Assembly: GCF_901933205.1 (NCBI RefSeq)
Contig: NC_044572.1
Coordinates: forward strand, 65,140,465-65,204,464
Direction: 5' to 3'
DNA from: Camarhynchus parvulus
Lineage: Eukaryota > Chordata > Aves > Passeriformes > Thraupidae
Length of the DNA stretch: 64,000 nucleotides
Below the pieces are notes generated by a model. The model was not told the DNA's origin and ran no database searches. It saw only the letters and a list, made by a program, of their open reading frames with translations. The number at the start of each line of letters is the position of its first letter. The stretch's first letter is position 1. The translations under genes were made by a program, and so were the position numbers. Below are positions 37,271-52,210 of this stretch, in pieces.

Positions 37271-40200
37271 ACTGCAAGGTGAAAGCGTGTCTCTGCTTCA
37301 GTCTGCTGCACTTTTGTAGCCTCTGAGACAAAGAGCAACCATTCGGTGGGGCAGGTGTGAGGGGCAAGGTGATAATAAACATTACTTTACGATTGCTATC
37401 GATCTTCCAGCAGATACTGTTGACAGAAGGTGGAGATAACATCATGCCAAACAGAGAATGGCTCATGATTGTATTAAGTATTCTCAGATAGAATTGTGAA
37501 TTTTTTTACACTTTGGACGCTGCCTGCATGATTGGAGCACTGATTAAAAGCTTTGAGTACAGCTGCAAACTGCTGCAAATAATAGTACAAGCACTGTGGG
37601 CCTCACCCAGTGGAGTGTCCCACACACATGCTGAGATATGCAGGGCTTATCATGGACTTACTCATTCAGACTAGGCTGTATTTTTTTTGCTGATATATTA
37701 GTTTTAGTGTCAAATTTAATGAAACTGCAGTGTCCCGCACCGTTAGTGAAATGCTCTAGCCTCTCAAGGTCTTAATCATGCACATGTTTAAACGTTTACA
37801 GGAGCACAGCCTGGAACTTTGGCTGAAGAATCACCTTGCCATCAAGACTCCTTTTGAATTCCATCTGGAAGGGTAGGGTAACAAGGACAGCACTATTAAC
37901 CACATTACCTTTTCTCACATCTCTAGCAACTCATCTAGCCTAAAAGAAAAGCTGTGTCTTTATCCTGAAAATCCTCCATGCACAAAATTTTCATTGCAGT
38001 CAATGATATCTGACTTAGCAATTGATTTTCTCATTATTGTTCCCATGTCAATTATTTCCCCAGTCTGAGTCTGAGTATATCTGCATTGCAATGAGGAGTC
38101 TGACCTCAGTGCAAGTACTGTGTGTTAGTTTTTAATCTAGTGAGCTGGAGTCCCTGACTGCTAAGGCATGTGGCAGTGAGGGCATCAACCTCCCCGTTAC
38201 CTGCCCTGCATCTACTGGGGTTCTCATTTCTCTTTGCATGTTGTGTTCTGATCACAAGCATGAGTAGCCCCCATGAAGTTAATGTGTTGGGTTTTGGGTG
38301 TCCTCCCCTGTCTGGATCCCTCTAAAAGCTTCCCCCCCTCCCCTGCAATGCTCTGTGACTGCACTTCTGCAGGACTCTGTGCTCACTGTGTCACTGTCTG
38401 CTCACCCTTCCCAGAACGACTCAGTTCCTCAGAAATCTCCAGGCAGATAAGTCAGTGATTTACAAGGCAGTTGGTGTTTCTGTGGTACAGCAGTGCAGGT
38501 TCTCTTCAGTCTGTGTGTCTCATGTTGGTGACGTGGCCGATACGAAGACACTGTCCCTCTGTCACTGCATGGGATGTGCTTGCCCAGAAGTGAGCCAGAT
38601 CCAATTCCATGCCATTATTCTTACTTTTTAGAGTCCTTTCTCTAAAAAAAAAAACCCATATGTTTTTCCTTTTCATTACATCATGTGTCATATTATAAGG
38701 AAGTCCTTTAAAATAATAGTAATTGGAAGTTAAGTTCTCTGGTTGCTGATGACTATTGCTGACCCTTTTACCTGGAAATGATGCAAGAACTTTTTCAGGC
38801 TTTGGAACATTGCACTGCCACTTCTGCCACCTATACTGAAGTTTTTCACCAGGCTTTGGAGGATGCCGCTCTTTACAGCTTTCATAGAGAGGAGCTTTGC
38901 TAAGCTTGTGCCCTGAGCTCCTGCTTATGGGCCAGGGAGAGGAGGACTAAGTCCTTTCCATAGGGCAGAGGTCAGTGTCTTTATTTCATGGACTGCTATT
39001 CAACCATATCCCTAAAAGAGTAAAAAAGAAAGTGAAAGCAAACATGACAAAATAGCAGCAACCTACCTCCTACTGCCCCCAAAACACATACTCAAATGAG
39101 TGCACATATCGTGCATGTGGGGATGGGGAGAAGGAGCCCTTGATGCCAAGAGGCTGTTGAGCTGCACAGGGCTTGGATTAGTAACCATGTCCTGAACAAC
39201 TCTTGGAACTTTCTGGTCATGTTCTACGTTCCTCATCTGCAGCATTTGTTCCGCAGCACCTGGCATCTGTGTCAGTTTCACATTTTCCTTCTTTTGTTGT
39301 CAGTAGCAGGGGGAGCACGTGCTGCTTTCTGCCAGCGCAAGAACCACGCCAACAGCTTTTGGATGTCCTCAAGGTACAGCCAGCAGCTCCAGGTCTTCCT
39401 GCAGGCCTTCCTGTAATGCAGGCTCCTCATATTTGACTTTGGCACAGACACAATATTCGTACGTGTGTCAGGTTCCCAAATACTTGCTGAAATCTCTTTT
39501 ATTTAGATAGCAGCTATTTGGCAAGTTTGGATATTGCTCTTGTCCTGGCATAACCTTCTTCTGTAACTATACCTCAGAATTAATTGTATTTGCTCAAGAA
39601 GTTGGCAGGATTGTGATTTGCCTTCTGCCTGTGTGCCCCAAACTGGTGAGTCTAATAAAATGTTGTGAGGTGTGTTATATTGTAACGATGACAAATACCA
39701 ACCTTTTTACTCAACCAAGACTTTTTGTTATCAAGTCTTTTATCAGTTGCCATGTGCCAGGCTGTTTGACATTGCATGGTGTAGGCTGGGCATGGTGTTC
39801 CTGAGTGAATTTCAAAGATAATTTAGTCAGATTAACCCCTTATAAGCTACGGTAGTTGTTTCTAACTTAAGTGAAAATGCATGTAAAGAAACTAGAATTT
39901 ATAATTGGTTAATTCAGTGGCATGTGCTGTGCAATATCTTAACAAAACACTCAAAACTGAGCCAGAGGAAGATAGCAAATAAGAGGCAGCTCACTCAGTG
40001 ACCTTTCTGGTTTAAATCACATAGGTATCCATCTGTCAGGTACCAAAGACTTTCAGGAATATCTTGGTGTTTTTCTGATTCTGTTGGATGTTGCTCCTGC
40101 TATTTATTACAGAGTCACGTGGATACCTTATCTCATCACTGGTGGGTGCTCCTCTATCTACTAAGGAACATTTCCAGCTCTGTTCTTGTGCTTCAGCTGA

Positions 40201-43200
40201 ACACTGAAGGCTCTGACTAAGATGACTGACTGATTTAGGATGATGTGCTATTCAGTGTCTTTATCTTCTGTTGTCCAAAGAAAGGTGCTTATCTGGAGGT
40301 ACCTAGACCCTGTGTATTGGCTGCTCATCTTGAGACAAGCTTTCAAAATCCAGTCAGGCTGGGTCAGGTTCTGAGTTTGCCTCAACAAAGGTGCAAGTCG
40401 ACTTTGGTTCAAATAGGACATGAGGAAACACAGGGCAAACATTTGCTTCATATTAGTCTTTTGAAATTCCTTTCTCCCTTTATATTGAGCATGAGCTCAT
40501 TTTGCAATTTACTGGACAGATTTGTGCAGTTTGGCCAGAATATGATAAATGGCATCCTTAATATGATTTCTGATTTGTAGTGCTATATGGACTCACTCAT
40601 TTTTACCGTTATTTATTTCAACCCACATTCATGAATGCAAGAATTTCATTAGCAAGCTCTTTTTCTTTTTTTTTTAATTTCCAATTTTCAATTGGAGTCC
40701 CGTTGTGTCTTGTTGACAAACAAACTTCAAAAACCAGGTGAGGTTTCATCACATTCTTTGTTGCTCTCCAGTGGTTTCATTTTGGGTGTTTCTGATACTC
40801 TTTTGCTTAATTCCCAGAAGCTTTTCACTTGCCAGGCATCCTGGCACTCTGAATTACCCCAAAGTCTTCTGAATAGGGCACTTAACTGAAGCCAATTACG
40901 GGATGAATTTGCTTAGGTATGTTAGCCTGCCTGAGAATGTATAGGAGACTGCCTTGTTTTGGTATCTTTCCATTATATAACCTAAAATCCTGCCAACCAA
41001 ATTCCTTTTCCACTTAATACCTCTTTTATAAGTTAATGGCCTAATTTAGCTTTTCCTCTCCTTATGTTTTCAATTCCACATTCATGCTTGTTCCTTTTTC
41101 TACACTTTGTGACTATTTTTGACCTCAATTCAAAGGATCACCAAAATTGTGCCAGCTCATGTGAAACCTCTCATTCCTGAAACTTCATGTTTCTATACTT
41201 AGTCTGAAAATCCTTTACCTTGGCTGAATAGATAGTTAGCTATATAATTTAGAACAGTAGGGATACAGTCTCTAAGTGTTATTCCAATGCAAATAATCAT
41301 GGTTATCACTTTGCCCATCTCCAAAAGGAAGCCACTTGCCCTCCTACCATAAAGAATAGAAGCAATAGTGTGTTTTTCCCTGTGGCACATCAGATTGGCT
41401 TGAAGCCATTTCCTGGCCTCCAGAAGTGGCAGCATTCCTCTTTAGTGCAACCTGGACGTGGGATCTATCAGTTCTAGATAGATGGATGGATGCAAATGGT
41501 TTAATTTGGCCTACTTTTCCCCAAAATTAGCTTGTTCTGGGTACAAGGCCAGAATGGGTAGAGAGACCAGGAACTAATCATGCCTCCAATTTCCTGGTTT
41601 GGGGCAGGATCAGTGATTATATTTTATTCCATGCCGTGGGTGAAGAACCCACAGCAGCAGGGACCAACGTTCTAGAGGGAGGCAATTAGTTCAGTTCTTT
41701 CTGGCTGACACTGGTAATTAGATCATCCAAACTTCTTTCCATTGGGTCCAGCCAAAAAGAGGGAAGTGGAGCCCTGAACTTTGCAACGGAAGTGCTGGGA
41801 TATTCCCTGGGATAGAGTTGACTTTCTTCACATTAGCTAGTATGGGAGTGTGTTTTGGATTTGTGCTGAACAAATAACAGGGCTGATAACACAGGGATGT
41901 TTGCATTACTGCTGGGCAGGGTTGCACTGTGTCAGGGCCTTTTCTGCTCCTCACACCACCCCAGTGTGGAGACTGGAGGTGCACTAGGAGCAGTCATGGG
42001 GTCCAGAGCATCCTATTCCAGTCTAGGTTAGTATTACCATGTTTTGGGAGCATTTCCTAGTCCCTTGTCTGAGTGAACTCCCATGCTCTATTATGCCCTT
42101 GGATCAGTGCACTGGTAGGAATAGTTCCATAAAACTAATTTTCTGTATTTGTTGGTAGTTTCTATAGGGCTTGAAGGTGGTGTCAGGAATGTGTTTTGCT
42201 ATCACAAAAGGCAATTAAGTGCAATCAGTTGGGAACTTTCTGGAGGGAGGTGGTCATGCCAGTGGAGGTGAAGCTGATACAGTTCTTGCATTCACTAAGC
42301 ACAGCAAAAGATAAGAAGGAAATGTGGTTTTTTTCTGCCTTCTGTGTGGTTATGAAGAGGAAACTATAATGTGCACTATATGAAACTGAAGAACAAAACA
42401 AAACAAAACAAAACAAAGTCCAAAGCACTCCTCTACAATGACTGAATTATAAAAAGGATGCTCCTTTTCATTACATTACATACATGAAAACAATTAAGGC
42501 TGGGATTCTTCCAATGCTACACTTTTTCCAGTGTCCTTCCTTCCCACATCACCTTTGGTATAGCCTCCAGGAGTAAGGAGTGTCACAGTTGTGACATTGC
42601 AAAGATGTCTCCCATTTAGAAGACAAATTTATAATTTATGAATTAGGGCACTTATAAGTATAGGCCTTGAATAAACTGGGGTTTTTTTCACTCTTCTCCG
42701 CCCCAGGATCTTTGTGTGCCTCTCAGTCAGTGACTTGGACATTTTTGGCGAGGAGGACATGCCTAACTCCCATTGCCTGTAAAAATGTGTACTCTCAAAT
42801 ACCTCACTGAGCTGCCTGGAGACAACTGAAATCTGAAAGCACTCAAGAACATGTTTGGGTACAGCTGCTGCAGGCTGGACACCTCAGTGCATGCAAGGTA
42901 GTGCTGCAGGAGAGCAGGGCTCAGAGCAGCCCCTGGACTAAGCCCCTGGACTGCGCAATAAGAAGAACAAAACCGAAAAAGCCAAAAGCCAAAACCAAAC
43001 AGCAACAAAAAAGAAATAGGGCATAACTGGTTGCCTTATTTAATTTGTGGGTCTCACCAGAAGCAGTCCATGTTGCCTTCTCTGTCTGCAAAACAAGATA
43101 ACGTTAGGACATGCTCCAGTGTCAATCAAAAGGTTGCAAAATACAAATACTGGATGCCTCAGAGAGATGGCCCACGTAGTATGTACACCCTGTTATGTCA

Positions 43201-44520
43201 TGGTTTATTTTGCCTGGAAAAAAAGGGAGGACTCAAGCCATTGTTCACAAATTGGCAGTCAGATCACTCATTCGTGTGGTGTTGTTAAATCCAAAAGTTA
43301 CCCCACAAGTGGGCCTGGCCCAATGTTTTTGAACAAATTTATTAATGGTGTCTGACAGACTGTCTATGTCTGGGGATGTTCAGTTATTAGTCAGAAAATT
43401 AAATGTACAGCTGTATCACCTCTGTGAAAAGAATGCAGAAAAGTACATCTAAAAGGAACCATAAAGGACACAAAAATGAATACTGCAGGGGTAATGACAT
43501 GTTTGCTAATACTCTGTTGCTGAGAAAATTTGGCTTTTTTTTAAATGAAAACTAATTTCTTGTTGTTTGTCTAAGAGTTTAACTAAACCCAATTGAGTTG
43601 CCTTTAGTCTGAGTTGATAAGATTGAAACCCATCAAGAAAAGTATATGGGAGTTTTTATTGCTCAATTTGCTTCTCCCCTTATTCCGTAGAAATGTTGCA
43701 ACTCCATGAGTGGCACCTTCCTCCCAGTGAAGACAAGGGTAATTTTCCCTGGAGTAGCCACCAGCCTAGTGAAGACTCCAGCCACAGCTGCATCACCTCC
43801 TTCCACTCCCAGTGCTCAAGTGCCACTGGCTTTGGTGGCAATGAGGGGGGATTTCAGGGACCCTAAGGAGCCATGCCCTGATTCCTAACAGGCTGAGAAA
43901 CATCAACCATATAGTTGATCCAGAGGAGGTTATTGTCTGCATGTTTGCCACCTGAGGGTAGATGCTGACACTACCTAATCCCACAGAAATCTCCTGCAGA
44001 TACAGTGGGTTTCTAAAGCAGTGGGCAAAGCATGGTTGCTTCTGGTTAAACAGAAGAGGCCAATGTGTAGGGCTTTTACTGCCTCAATTTCCCAAGGAAT
44101 TTCTAATGAGTCAGAGTTAGCTCTAGTGTTTAAAAGTAAAATATGGTTATGGCTCTCAAATGCAAGCTACATTTAACAACCATATATTGATTTTTTTTCC
44201 TGTGTAATTTTATTTCTGTGAACATTTCTGTTTTCTTAATTAGTAGCCTTTTAAAGACAGATTTAACATCTTCATTATCAGAGGGTAACTTATGAAACAG
44301 CTGTATGGAGAGAAAGGGAGAGACAGAGAGGGTGGGTGGCAAAAAAAAGCATTGGTGAAAGGCTTCCAATCTGTTCTTCAAGGGAATGTGTATATGCACA
44401 TGCACGTGCCTGCACAAGCACACAGACAGGCTGACCCTGACGTTACAATTAAGACAAAATAGCAGTGGCAAAGCTGGTGACAAAACTCAGCAATTTCCAA
44501 TTGCACAGTCACCCTGTAAC
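37271..44520. other. Intergenic stretch, no gene recognised
   Basis: About 7.2 kb of AT-rich DNA with no CpG enrichment and only simple repeats, such as (AAAAC)n at 42393-42417. A few stretches (37.5-37.85 and 39.8-40.0 kb) are AT-rich with homeodomain-like words but too weak to call. Frames are short and unrelated to proteins. Confidence 0.55.
42393..42417. repeat. (AAAAC)n microsatellite
   Basis: Five pentamer units. There is no retroelement body next to it. Confidence 0.9.
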
Positions 44521-44539
44521 GGGAAGAACTGTTTACCCC

Positions 44540-44800
44540 ATGTTCCTTATTAAACTGAAGTATTTTATTTAATGAGCATGACTCATGCAAGGTGTTCCCA
44601 TAAATCATCAGCTGGTTTACAAACTCAATAACTAGGCTTCCTGCTATAACTAGGCTGTGCACACCTTAAATTATTAACACGCCAGGGCCTTAAGGCAGAT
44701 CTTTGATGATGATGATATAAACACTGTGAGGACAAGGTGCTCTCTCAGCAAAAGATTATTGACTCTAATTACCATTTACCACAGGAAAAAGAAAAGAAAA
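44540..44800. promoter_or_regulatory. Candidate enhancer with AP-1/MAF palindrome
   Basis: AT-rich block centred on GCATGACTCATGC (44576-44588), a perfect 13-base palindrome around the AP-1 core TGACTCA, with GCA/TGC flanks resembling a MAF recognition element. It is followed by ATAAATCATCAG, TTAAATTATTAACACG and GATTATTGACTCTAATTACC words. The motif is seen; enhancer activity is inferred. Confidence 0.4.
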
Positions 44801-44884
44801 GACAATAAAATATGAGGGAGAATTTAAATCTCAGATTTAATTTTATGAGGAGTTTTAAACTCCCAAACTTTTTGTTGTTGTTTT

Positions 44885-44918
44885 TGCTGCTGCTGCTGCT
44901 GTCGGCTGCTGCTGTTGC
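44885..44918. repeat. Interrupted (CTG)n repeat
   Basis: Five CTG/TGC units, a TCG interruption, then three more and a TTGC end. It is short and imperfect and lies in non-coding DNA. Confidence 0.9.
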
Positions 44919-47900
44919 ATGATACTCTATAGTTGGCTGATCTTGAAAGCATGACAGTTGTTAAGCAGAAAAGAAACAAAAAAAAAAAGCATGAGAGAAT
45001 GTTCAGTTGATGCTATGTACATTCTTTGAAATGGATGGAAAAAGGCCAGAGGGAACAGAAAATGATAATACATTGGAAAGAATCCCAGCATTAATTGTTT
45101 TCATGTATGTAATGTAATAAAAAGGTTAAAGCACTAATATGCCTGACTATAGTCATTTGGTTTGAAAACCAGAACTGCAGGTCAGGCTTTAAAAAAAGGA
45201 ACTGTATACTATTACTATAGGCTTCAATTTTACCCAACCCTCATTATAAGCATTCTGGAAGTAATGGTGTAGGGGTTGAAATGCACTTATTTCTGTCCAG
45301 GTGAAAGAGCAGAGACAGTCCCACGTACAGTGCACATTTAATTCCTGTGAGTGCAAACTGCATTAGAGAGTGGCACAGTGAGGACACTGAAACCAGATTC
45401 AGCACAGTTACATCCTAAGTAACAAATGAAAATAAAACATGCCTTTCACTACAAAGAGGAAATTACTTTCATTTTAAAGACGTGTTTACAATGTTGTTGC
45501 TTTTTCAACCTAATTTTTGAACCTGTGTTTTTATTAATGCAAACAGCAACTTCTTACATTTTTAATGATCTTTCCACGCTGTCAGATCCCAAAGGTGCTT
45601 GGCAGATGGTACGGCAAGGGCTCGCTTTATACCCGTTGCTGAAATAAACCATTTGAGGTTGAAATAAGGCTATCATCCTGCCTTATTATGATAATAGGAT
45701 CACGTCTGTAACACTACTGGGAAGAATTTTCTCCTTCCCATCTCCAAGGCATCAAAATATTCCCATTTCTTAATTTTTATTATTTTACCTGTGAGTTATT
45801 TGTGGGTGGAAACAACGATGTCCCTAAGTTCACTAAGAATTGAATCTGATAGTACTTGGCAGCTACTGATGAAGAGGCTTTTTGTGGACTCATTCTGTGA
45901 CTTACACATGAGAGGGAAATTGAGGCCAAACTGTGCAAAAATGGAGGTGATATATTATTATTTCTCCTCAAAAAGGGTTAGAGCTGTGATTAATTTTTCT
46001 TTTTAAAAACTAGCACCTTTATCAGTACCAGTGGGTTGCAGATGGAATGCTGGTTCAGTACTAAGTCTTAGGGACATACAGCATGTAGAGAGTCACTGAT
46101 ACCATATTCTGCCAGATTAAAGCTTTCCTTGGAGGTCCTCTGTCCAAGCTCTCATCAGTCCCACTCCTACTTAACATGTGATATATGGCACAGTCTGAAC
46201 CAAAGGTTGTAAGCTACAGGCAGACAACCTGTGTTTCACTGTGGAAAGCTTCAGAGTACTGGCACTGCTTCAATTGTCCTAGCAAGAGATGTTGCTGTGT
46301 GGAAATACAAATCTGTTTTGTTGAGAACATTCTCCTTCAGTATTGCACAAGACAGAGAGATAAGTGCATGATGCATGATATCCAGCAACAGTGGATTCTT
46401 AGGTTTATGTGTGCCATTTCATCTGGATGTTAGCATCCCACATTCATATCAGAACTCAGAAAAATGAGTTTCATGCAGGGCTTTCACACTCTTTGAGGTT
46501 TATGGCTTCAACAATGAATGGGAGATTTACATCAGTGACTCTTGTTAATATTACTGGGAGTTAGGAAAGCTACAGAATGCACATTGTGTATAAAACATAT
46601 ATAAAAGTAAGAAGCCGTGTATGGACATGTATGTGTCAGAGAGATGAAGTAAAAAGAGAAAGATAACTAAAAGTGTTCACATATAATAAAGAAAAAAATA
46701 ATTAAAATCAACATTTCTTTGTCCCCACAAGTCCATTAACAAGGGATATGGTTAATTTTAATTATACAAGTCAGGAAATTCTGTGTTTCCATGGAAACCC
46801 ATCTTTGTTCCTCTTTGTGCATGTATTTCTGCCTTATCTTTACTTGTTCACAGAACATAAAACAACTGTATGGCATAAGTGCTCTCTAGTAATAGAAATG
46901 AGTGCTCTTCCTTTGCACTGCCTCATGACCACATTGTGGGCTGAATATGCAGCTCTGGTCTTATGTGTGACAGATACATTTCAACAGAGTTCTTACAGAG
47001 TGAAACTGCAGGCACAGAGCTGAGAATCTGGCCCTGCCCTTGTGTTTATGGTGCTGTTGTGTGATTTTCCTCACATTGTGTCACCTTGCCCACTAATGGC
47101 ATCTTGAGAAAGTCGCAAAGTGACGAGAACAAGCTCTGTGTTGTGCTGGAGTAGGAGCTGTGTCAATCAGAGACAAGAAATAAGCAACTAATTATTGCCT
47201 GGCATGTACAGGAAACAGAGCTGGCTGCTGATGGAGCTGCCACAGTTGCTGTAAGCACAGGGAGGGAGTGAAGGGTAGCAAGTTGTGTGAGGGCAGTTGA
47301 AGAAAAGTTGATTTCTAGGTGTGTTCTGGACCTCTTGTGTCAGCAATTTATTTACAAAAGAAAAGGCTGAAAGAAGACTTGCTTGCAGCAGAAATCCCTA
47401 CCCAAGCCTGCACAGGCAGCCACTAAGTAAATTTCTAAACTTCATCTGTGCTTTAGCACTGTCTCCTTCATGCTGCTGGATGACCTGCTGCATAGTGACT
47501 TGGTTTTGTGTTCATGGCTGCTTCCATGACCACTCAGGTTGGAGGGGGAAGAAGGCTCATGTTTACTCATGTTCAGCATATTGTTTCCTTCCCAAGCCTC
47601 TCCATATAAACATGCACCTGCCAATTCTTCCCCCAAACCTGAGACTATTACCTCTGAGAGATGTAGCAGCACCTTCAGAAGGAACGCTTATTCATGGTCT
47701 TAAACCAATGGACAAGGATAGCTGTGCAGTTTCATTCTGTCTCCTTTCTCCCCACCCAAAAACCATGTTGGAACCTCAATCCCTCCTGTTTTGGAGAAAG
47801 CCATTTGCAGGCAGCCAGCAGAATTGAGCCCAGGGGCGAGGAGCCCCTCAGAGGTCTGATGGCCAGGCTGCACCATGTGCAGGGAGTGAGACACGTTCCG

Positions 47901-50900
47901 AGGGGCTCACTGTGGGTGAGATGAGAGTTTGAGATAGAAAGCGAGAACTTCAGTTCAAATCTAGAGTCCCATCTTTGGTGGCAAGGCCGACCAGCCTTCA
48001 TCACCTTTCGTGTCCGTAAATTGTGTGGATTGGCTTGGTTGCAGTAAATGGATGCCCACACTTAGTGTGCAACTGCTTCTGTGGGAGTCTAACCATAACT
48101 TTGACTTCTGCTTTTGGGAAGCCCCAGAAATGGTCACAGCCATACCAGAGAGGAAAAGAAACATAAAGACAGGTGGTGCTACAAGCAGAAGAGATGTCAT
48201 TGCTGTGAAAAGCAGATTAAGTAAGGCAGTGGTGGAGATAAATCTCTCATTTCCATTTTTGCATGCAGATGTGCTCCAGCATTGGCTGCCTTTCTGTCAC
48301 TAGTTTACAATCTATGACACAGATATAGTCTAGAGTTCTATGTTTTTTCTTTATGTGGAGCATTGCTTCTCCATAGCACACTGACTTCAAGAGCATGGCT
48401 GTTACTTGAAGGTGTTGGAATTTCGCAGTGTTGGAAGGCCTGGTAGGTACCACCCAGCAGAGCACATGGGGCTGTCAGTTAACCACAGGACTGGTGGTGA
48501 CTCCCAGCTTACCTTAAAAGGTACACACCACTGTCCTGAGAGAGAGAAGAGGGGATCTGGAAGCAAGCACAGGTATATCTGCAGGTATAGCAATAAATGC
48601 TGGTTGTGCAATTAAGACTGCCTATGATCTTTAATGATTCCAGGAAGAATGCCTCTCTTCTGGTGGAGTGAAAAAGGACACACCTTTCCACATGGAGATC
48701 AATAAGCTCAGCATGAGCAGTGAGACACCCTGAGCTTCAAAATTTGTGTGCATTTGTAAAACTGAGAGCCACTTAGTCTTAGGATGATTGATTTCACCTC
48801 CCAGTCCAAACCTGCTTTCAGGTTTGCATTCTAGTTCTTTCATTAAACATGTGTAATAAACACTGACACAACTTGCCATGCAAGAATGTACTGGAAAGTA
48901 ACAATTTTTACTGCTACTCTCACTTTTCCTGCCCATGTATTTAAATATAATAGTGTTTTTTTAAGCTAAATGAAAAAAGGGAAAGGGACAAATTAGGCAT
49001 CCTGGGCAACTTGTACAACACCACCCTGTGTGTGGGAATGATATGGAAATTTTAATCTCTTCTACTAGTTTGTTGCTGCTCTGGGAGGAAGCAACAACAA
49101 CAAAAAACCTGCCTATAAGTACTTGTTGAAATAATGGCTGCATCAAACCAGATGTTGGCCAGATGAGCAGTCTTTTTGTATGTGTTCTTGTTCCCAATGC
49201 TAATATTTGATTTCTGTGCAAAAATTAAACCTCACTTAGTGCCTGCCTACAAGCTGGAAAGCCTCCAGATTATTAGGACATTTTAACACTTTTATATTTT
49301 AAACAAAAAGATCAAAAGCATTTGCTGTGCCTTTTTTTTTTAAGACTACTTAAGCAAGCAACAGCAACAAAAAATTCAGGGGTCTGATCTTGGTTGAGTT
49401 GGCTCATATAGGATGTTTTGCTGAGCAGAAAGTGTATGGTATACTTAGATGTGTCATGTAAAGTTACAGATGTAGGATCCTGCTCTGCACAGGAGATGCC
49501 CCCTGGATCAGGTGTTAAGGCACCACAGAACATTGTTGTTTTGCTACCAATCTCATCCATTAGGTGGCTTTCAGCAAAGCATGCCAAGTAATAAACTAGT
49601 CATGGTAAACCTGACTGTTTAGCTCTTGCCAGAGAAACCTGATTCCCACACAGTAGCACAGAAAACATTTATATGATGAAGATTTCACAAATCAAAATAC
49701 CACTGTTTTTGTGACTCTCGATATCCCAAGGGTAAAAAAAATGAATGAGTCATTAAGTTCCTGAAAAGCAATAAATTCATGTGAGTTTAAGTAGTTCACA
49801 AAACAAGCCTTTCCCCCTGTCACAACTCTTTCCCATTATGAGAAGTTCAGAGCCCTTCTCTGACAGTAAAGCTGCCACTTCTGGGGGATGAACTTAGCAA
49901 ACATGATGAAGCATCTCCTATTGTCCTTCAAGGCTTTATACTGAATGTGTCTCAGGATGCGTCTCAAAACAACAGGGAAGATTTGTCCGAGGTAGTATGT
50001 CCCTACAAGTATTTTCTGGATGGCATAATTGCATGTAATTGTAGTGGAAACTGGGGTTCTGAATCATTGTATGTATTTATATGAGCACGACTGAGTCAAA
50101 GTCAGTGGAGTCAATGGTTTAAGATTAGTGCACGGCCTTTGGGATATAACCTTAAAACTCTGGTATCTGATTTTTTCCAAATAGTAGAGAACCTTCCATT
50201 CTAATTGTGGTGAATGGAAACTCTGATGCTTTCATCTTACTGGAAATTAGGCCCCTTGGTGTCTCAAAGAAAACACTAAAACAAACATTTCCTAAAATAC
50301 TAAAACAATAAAACATCATCTGTTCTTCTGAACATTTTGACATCAAAGTAATTGTTGGGTCCAAACCAAAGCCTACACTTGGAAATTCCTAAATGCTGTG
50401 AGAGGTTGTTTAAGTCCTATTCAAATGAGGAATTGCTCCAGTTTCTTAGAATGCAATCATGTTGAGCTATTCACCAGTGACATTCCACCACCCAATGTCA
50501 GCAGACCTGTCGAGTGTTTGTATCCCAGACTAAATTGCCCTTTTATTTTTTATAGCTCAGGATGATGTGGTGATCCCATCAAGAATAAGGCTGGCTCAAC
50601 TGTATGTTTATCTGAAAGCTCACAAGTTCTGGCTGTGACCATTTTCTCTTCCACAAGTCCCTTTAGTACCAAGTGAAGTGTTCAAGTGATATTTAGAATG
50701 CTTGATGCAGCTAATAGACCCATACCTCTATGTTGCCTTGCTACTTTTCCAAAGGAAAGACAAAATTTCTGGATTTATCCACTCTGTGTGGAAAACAGCC
50801 TTTCTCCATGGCCTCACTATATGCTAAATTGCTGCTCCTTAAGGGTTTTGTTTGTAAAGTGGCACAGATTTAATATAGCATGTGTTTTATCTTGAGCAGA

Positions 50901-52050
50901 CTCTACATTATAATGCAGCAATGTAATAGAACTCTTCTGGTTGACAAACGCTCTGGTGTAAATGATTTAATTTACTAGCTGAAGCATGAGTCTACATATT
51001 ATTGTACTGATCAGTCATTGCATACTAAAATCACTCATCCTTAATGTAATGATTTGGTATCCCTACAGAGAATTTGAGTCATCAGAAAGTCATTAGATAC
51101 AGTAAAAAATGAAAATTACTATTACACAGCAGTAAACACTATTAACTGTTAGTTAAAACAGCATTTAATTTAGCAATGCAACAGTTTACAAATTTCTGTA
51201 GTTTACTTAGTTCTCATATAATTGTGACTACAAAGCTAATGCTTCCAGTGCCAATAGCATGACACAAATATGGGGTGGGAGAATAGGATCAAGTATTCCA
51301 GCTCAAAGGAAAGCAAGTACACCTCATTACAGAGAACCATGTTAATTTTTATCTTGGTGGTTCAGTCCTATGATGTAGAATCCATGACTGATTGTAGAGA
51401 GAGCAAGGAAGAGCTGTACAATTCTGTAAGGCACCAGGCATGGAACTGTCACTCAGCAGTGGGGATGGCGTGATATTTATTCTCCTGTGGCAAATGGGAA
51501 GTTCGCAAAGTGGAGATGGAAGTAGAACACACCAGAGTTCAGAGCTCTGTCATGGTATTCAAGCTTGAGCTGTGTGGTGGCTTGGTGAATGAAAAGTATC
51601 ATTCATACTGAATGAAAAATCATCATGAAAAGCACCTTGGTGAATGGTGCACATTGCTTCAAAGGAGCAAGGTAACATGCAATGCTGGAAACCTGATGGA
51701 TGTTTGCTGAGAAATAAAATACTCTTTTCAAGTATCACAGGTTTTTTTACGCTTGGATAAGTAAATGCAGGTTCTACAGGAAAACAACATTTGTGCTTCT
51801 TTAGGCTCTGTCATTTTGTGCCTGACAAACCTGGAGGCATGTCGCACCTCCACCAATGGAGTGGCTGCAAGGAGACACGTGGCTCAGCGGTGACTCCCAC
51901 TTCACTGCCTGATTTTGCAGCTGAAGGCCCTATCCAGAGGATTCCCACCATACCCGTTCAACCAGCATGAAGCTGTCTTACTCAAGCAAATGGGAATCCC
52001 AACATTTCTAAGGCTAGAGCTGTCCCAATACTTCCAATATTAAAAAAAAA
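44919..52050. other. Intergenic stretch, no gene recognised
   Basis: About 7.1 kb of mostly AT-rich DNA. A segment near 45560-45620 has words reminiscent of the 3' part of old amniote SINEs (CAGATCCCAAAGGTGCTT) but is too decayed to call. AT-rich homeodomain-like words are dense at 50.93-51.22 kb. No coding or RNA gene is seen. Confidence 0.5.
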
Positions 52051-52210
52051 ACTATTATTATTATTATTTTGTGAAAGAACTTTCCCCTGGTACAGCTAGG
52101 CGCATTTCACATTTGGATTTAAGTGGAAATTAAAGGGCATTTGTCGCCTGTGCAAAATCACACTTTTTACTGGTAAGGTGTCCTCTTGCAGACAAGGCCC
52201 ACAATAAAGA

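Noticed and set aside
45560..45620. Segment resembling the 3' part of an old amniote SINE
   Set aside because: Only one short block (CAGATCCCAAAGGTGCTT) is suggestive; the adjoining SINE parts are not found, so support is too thin.
47915..47975. GTTCAAATC near 47955 resembling a tRNA B box
   Set aside because: No A box at proper spacing and no cloverleaf pairing; the surroundings do not fit a tRNA or a SINE.
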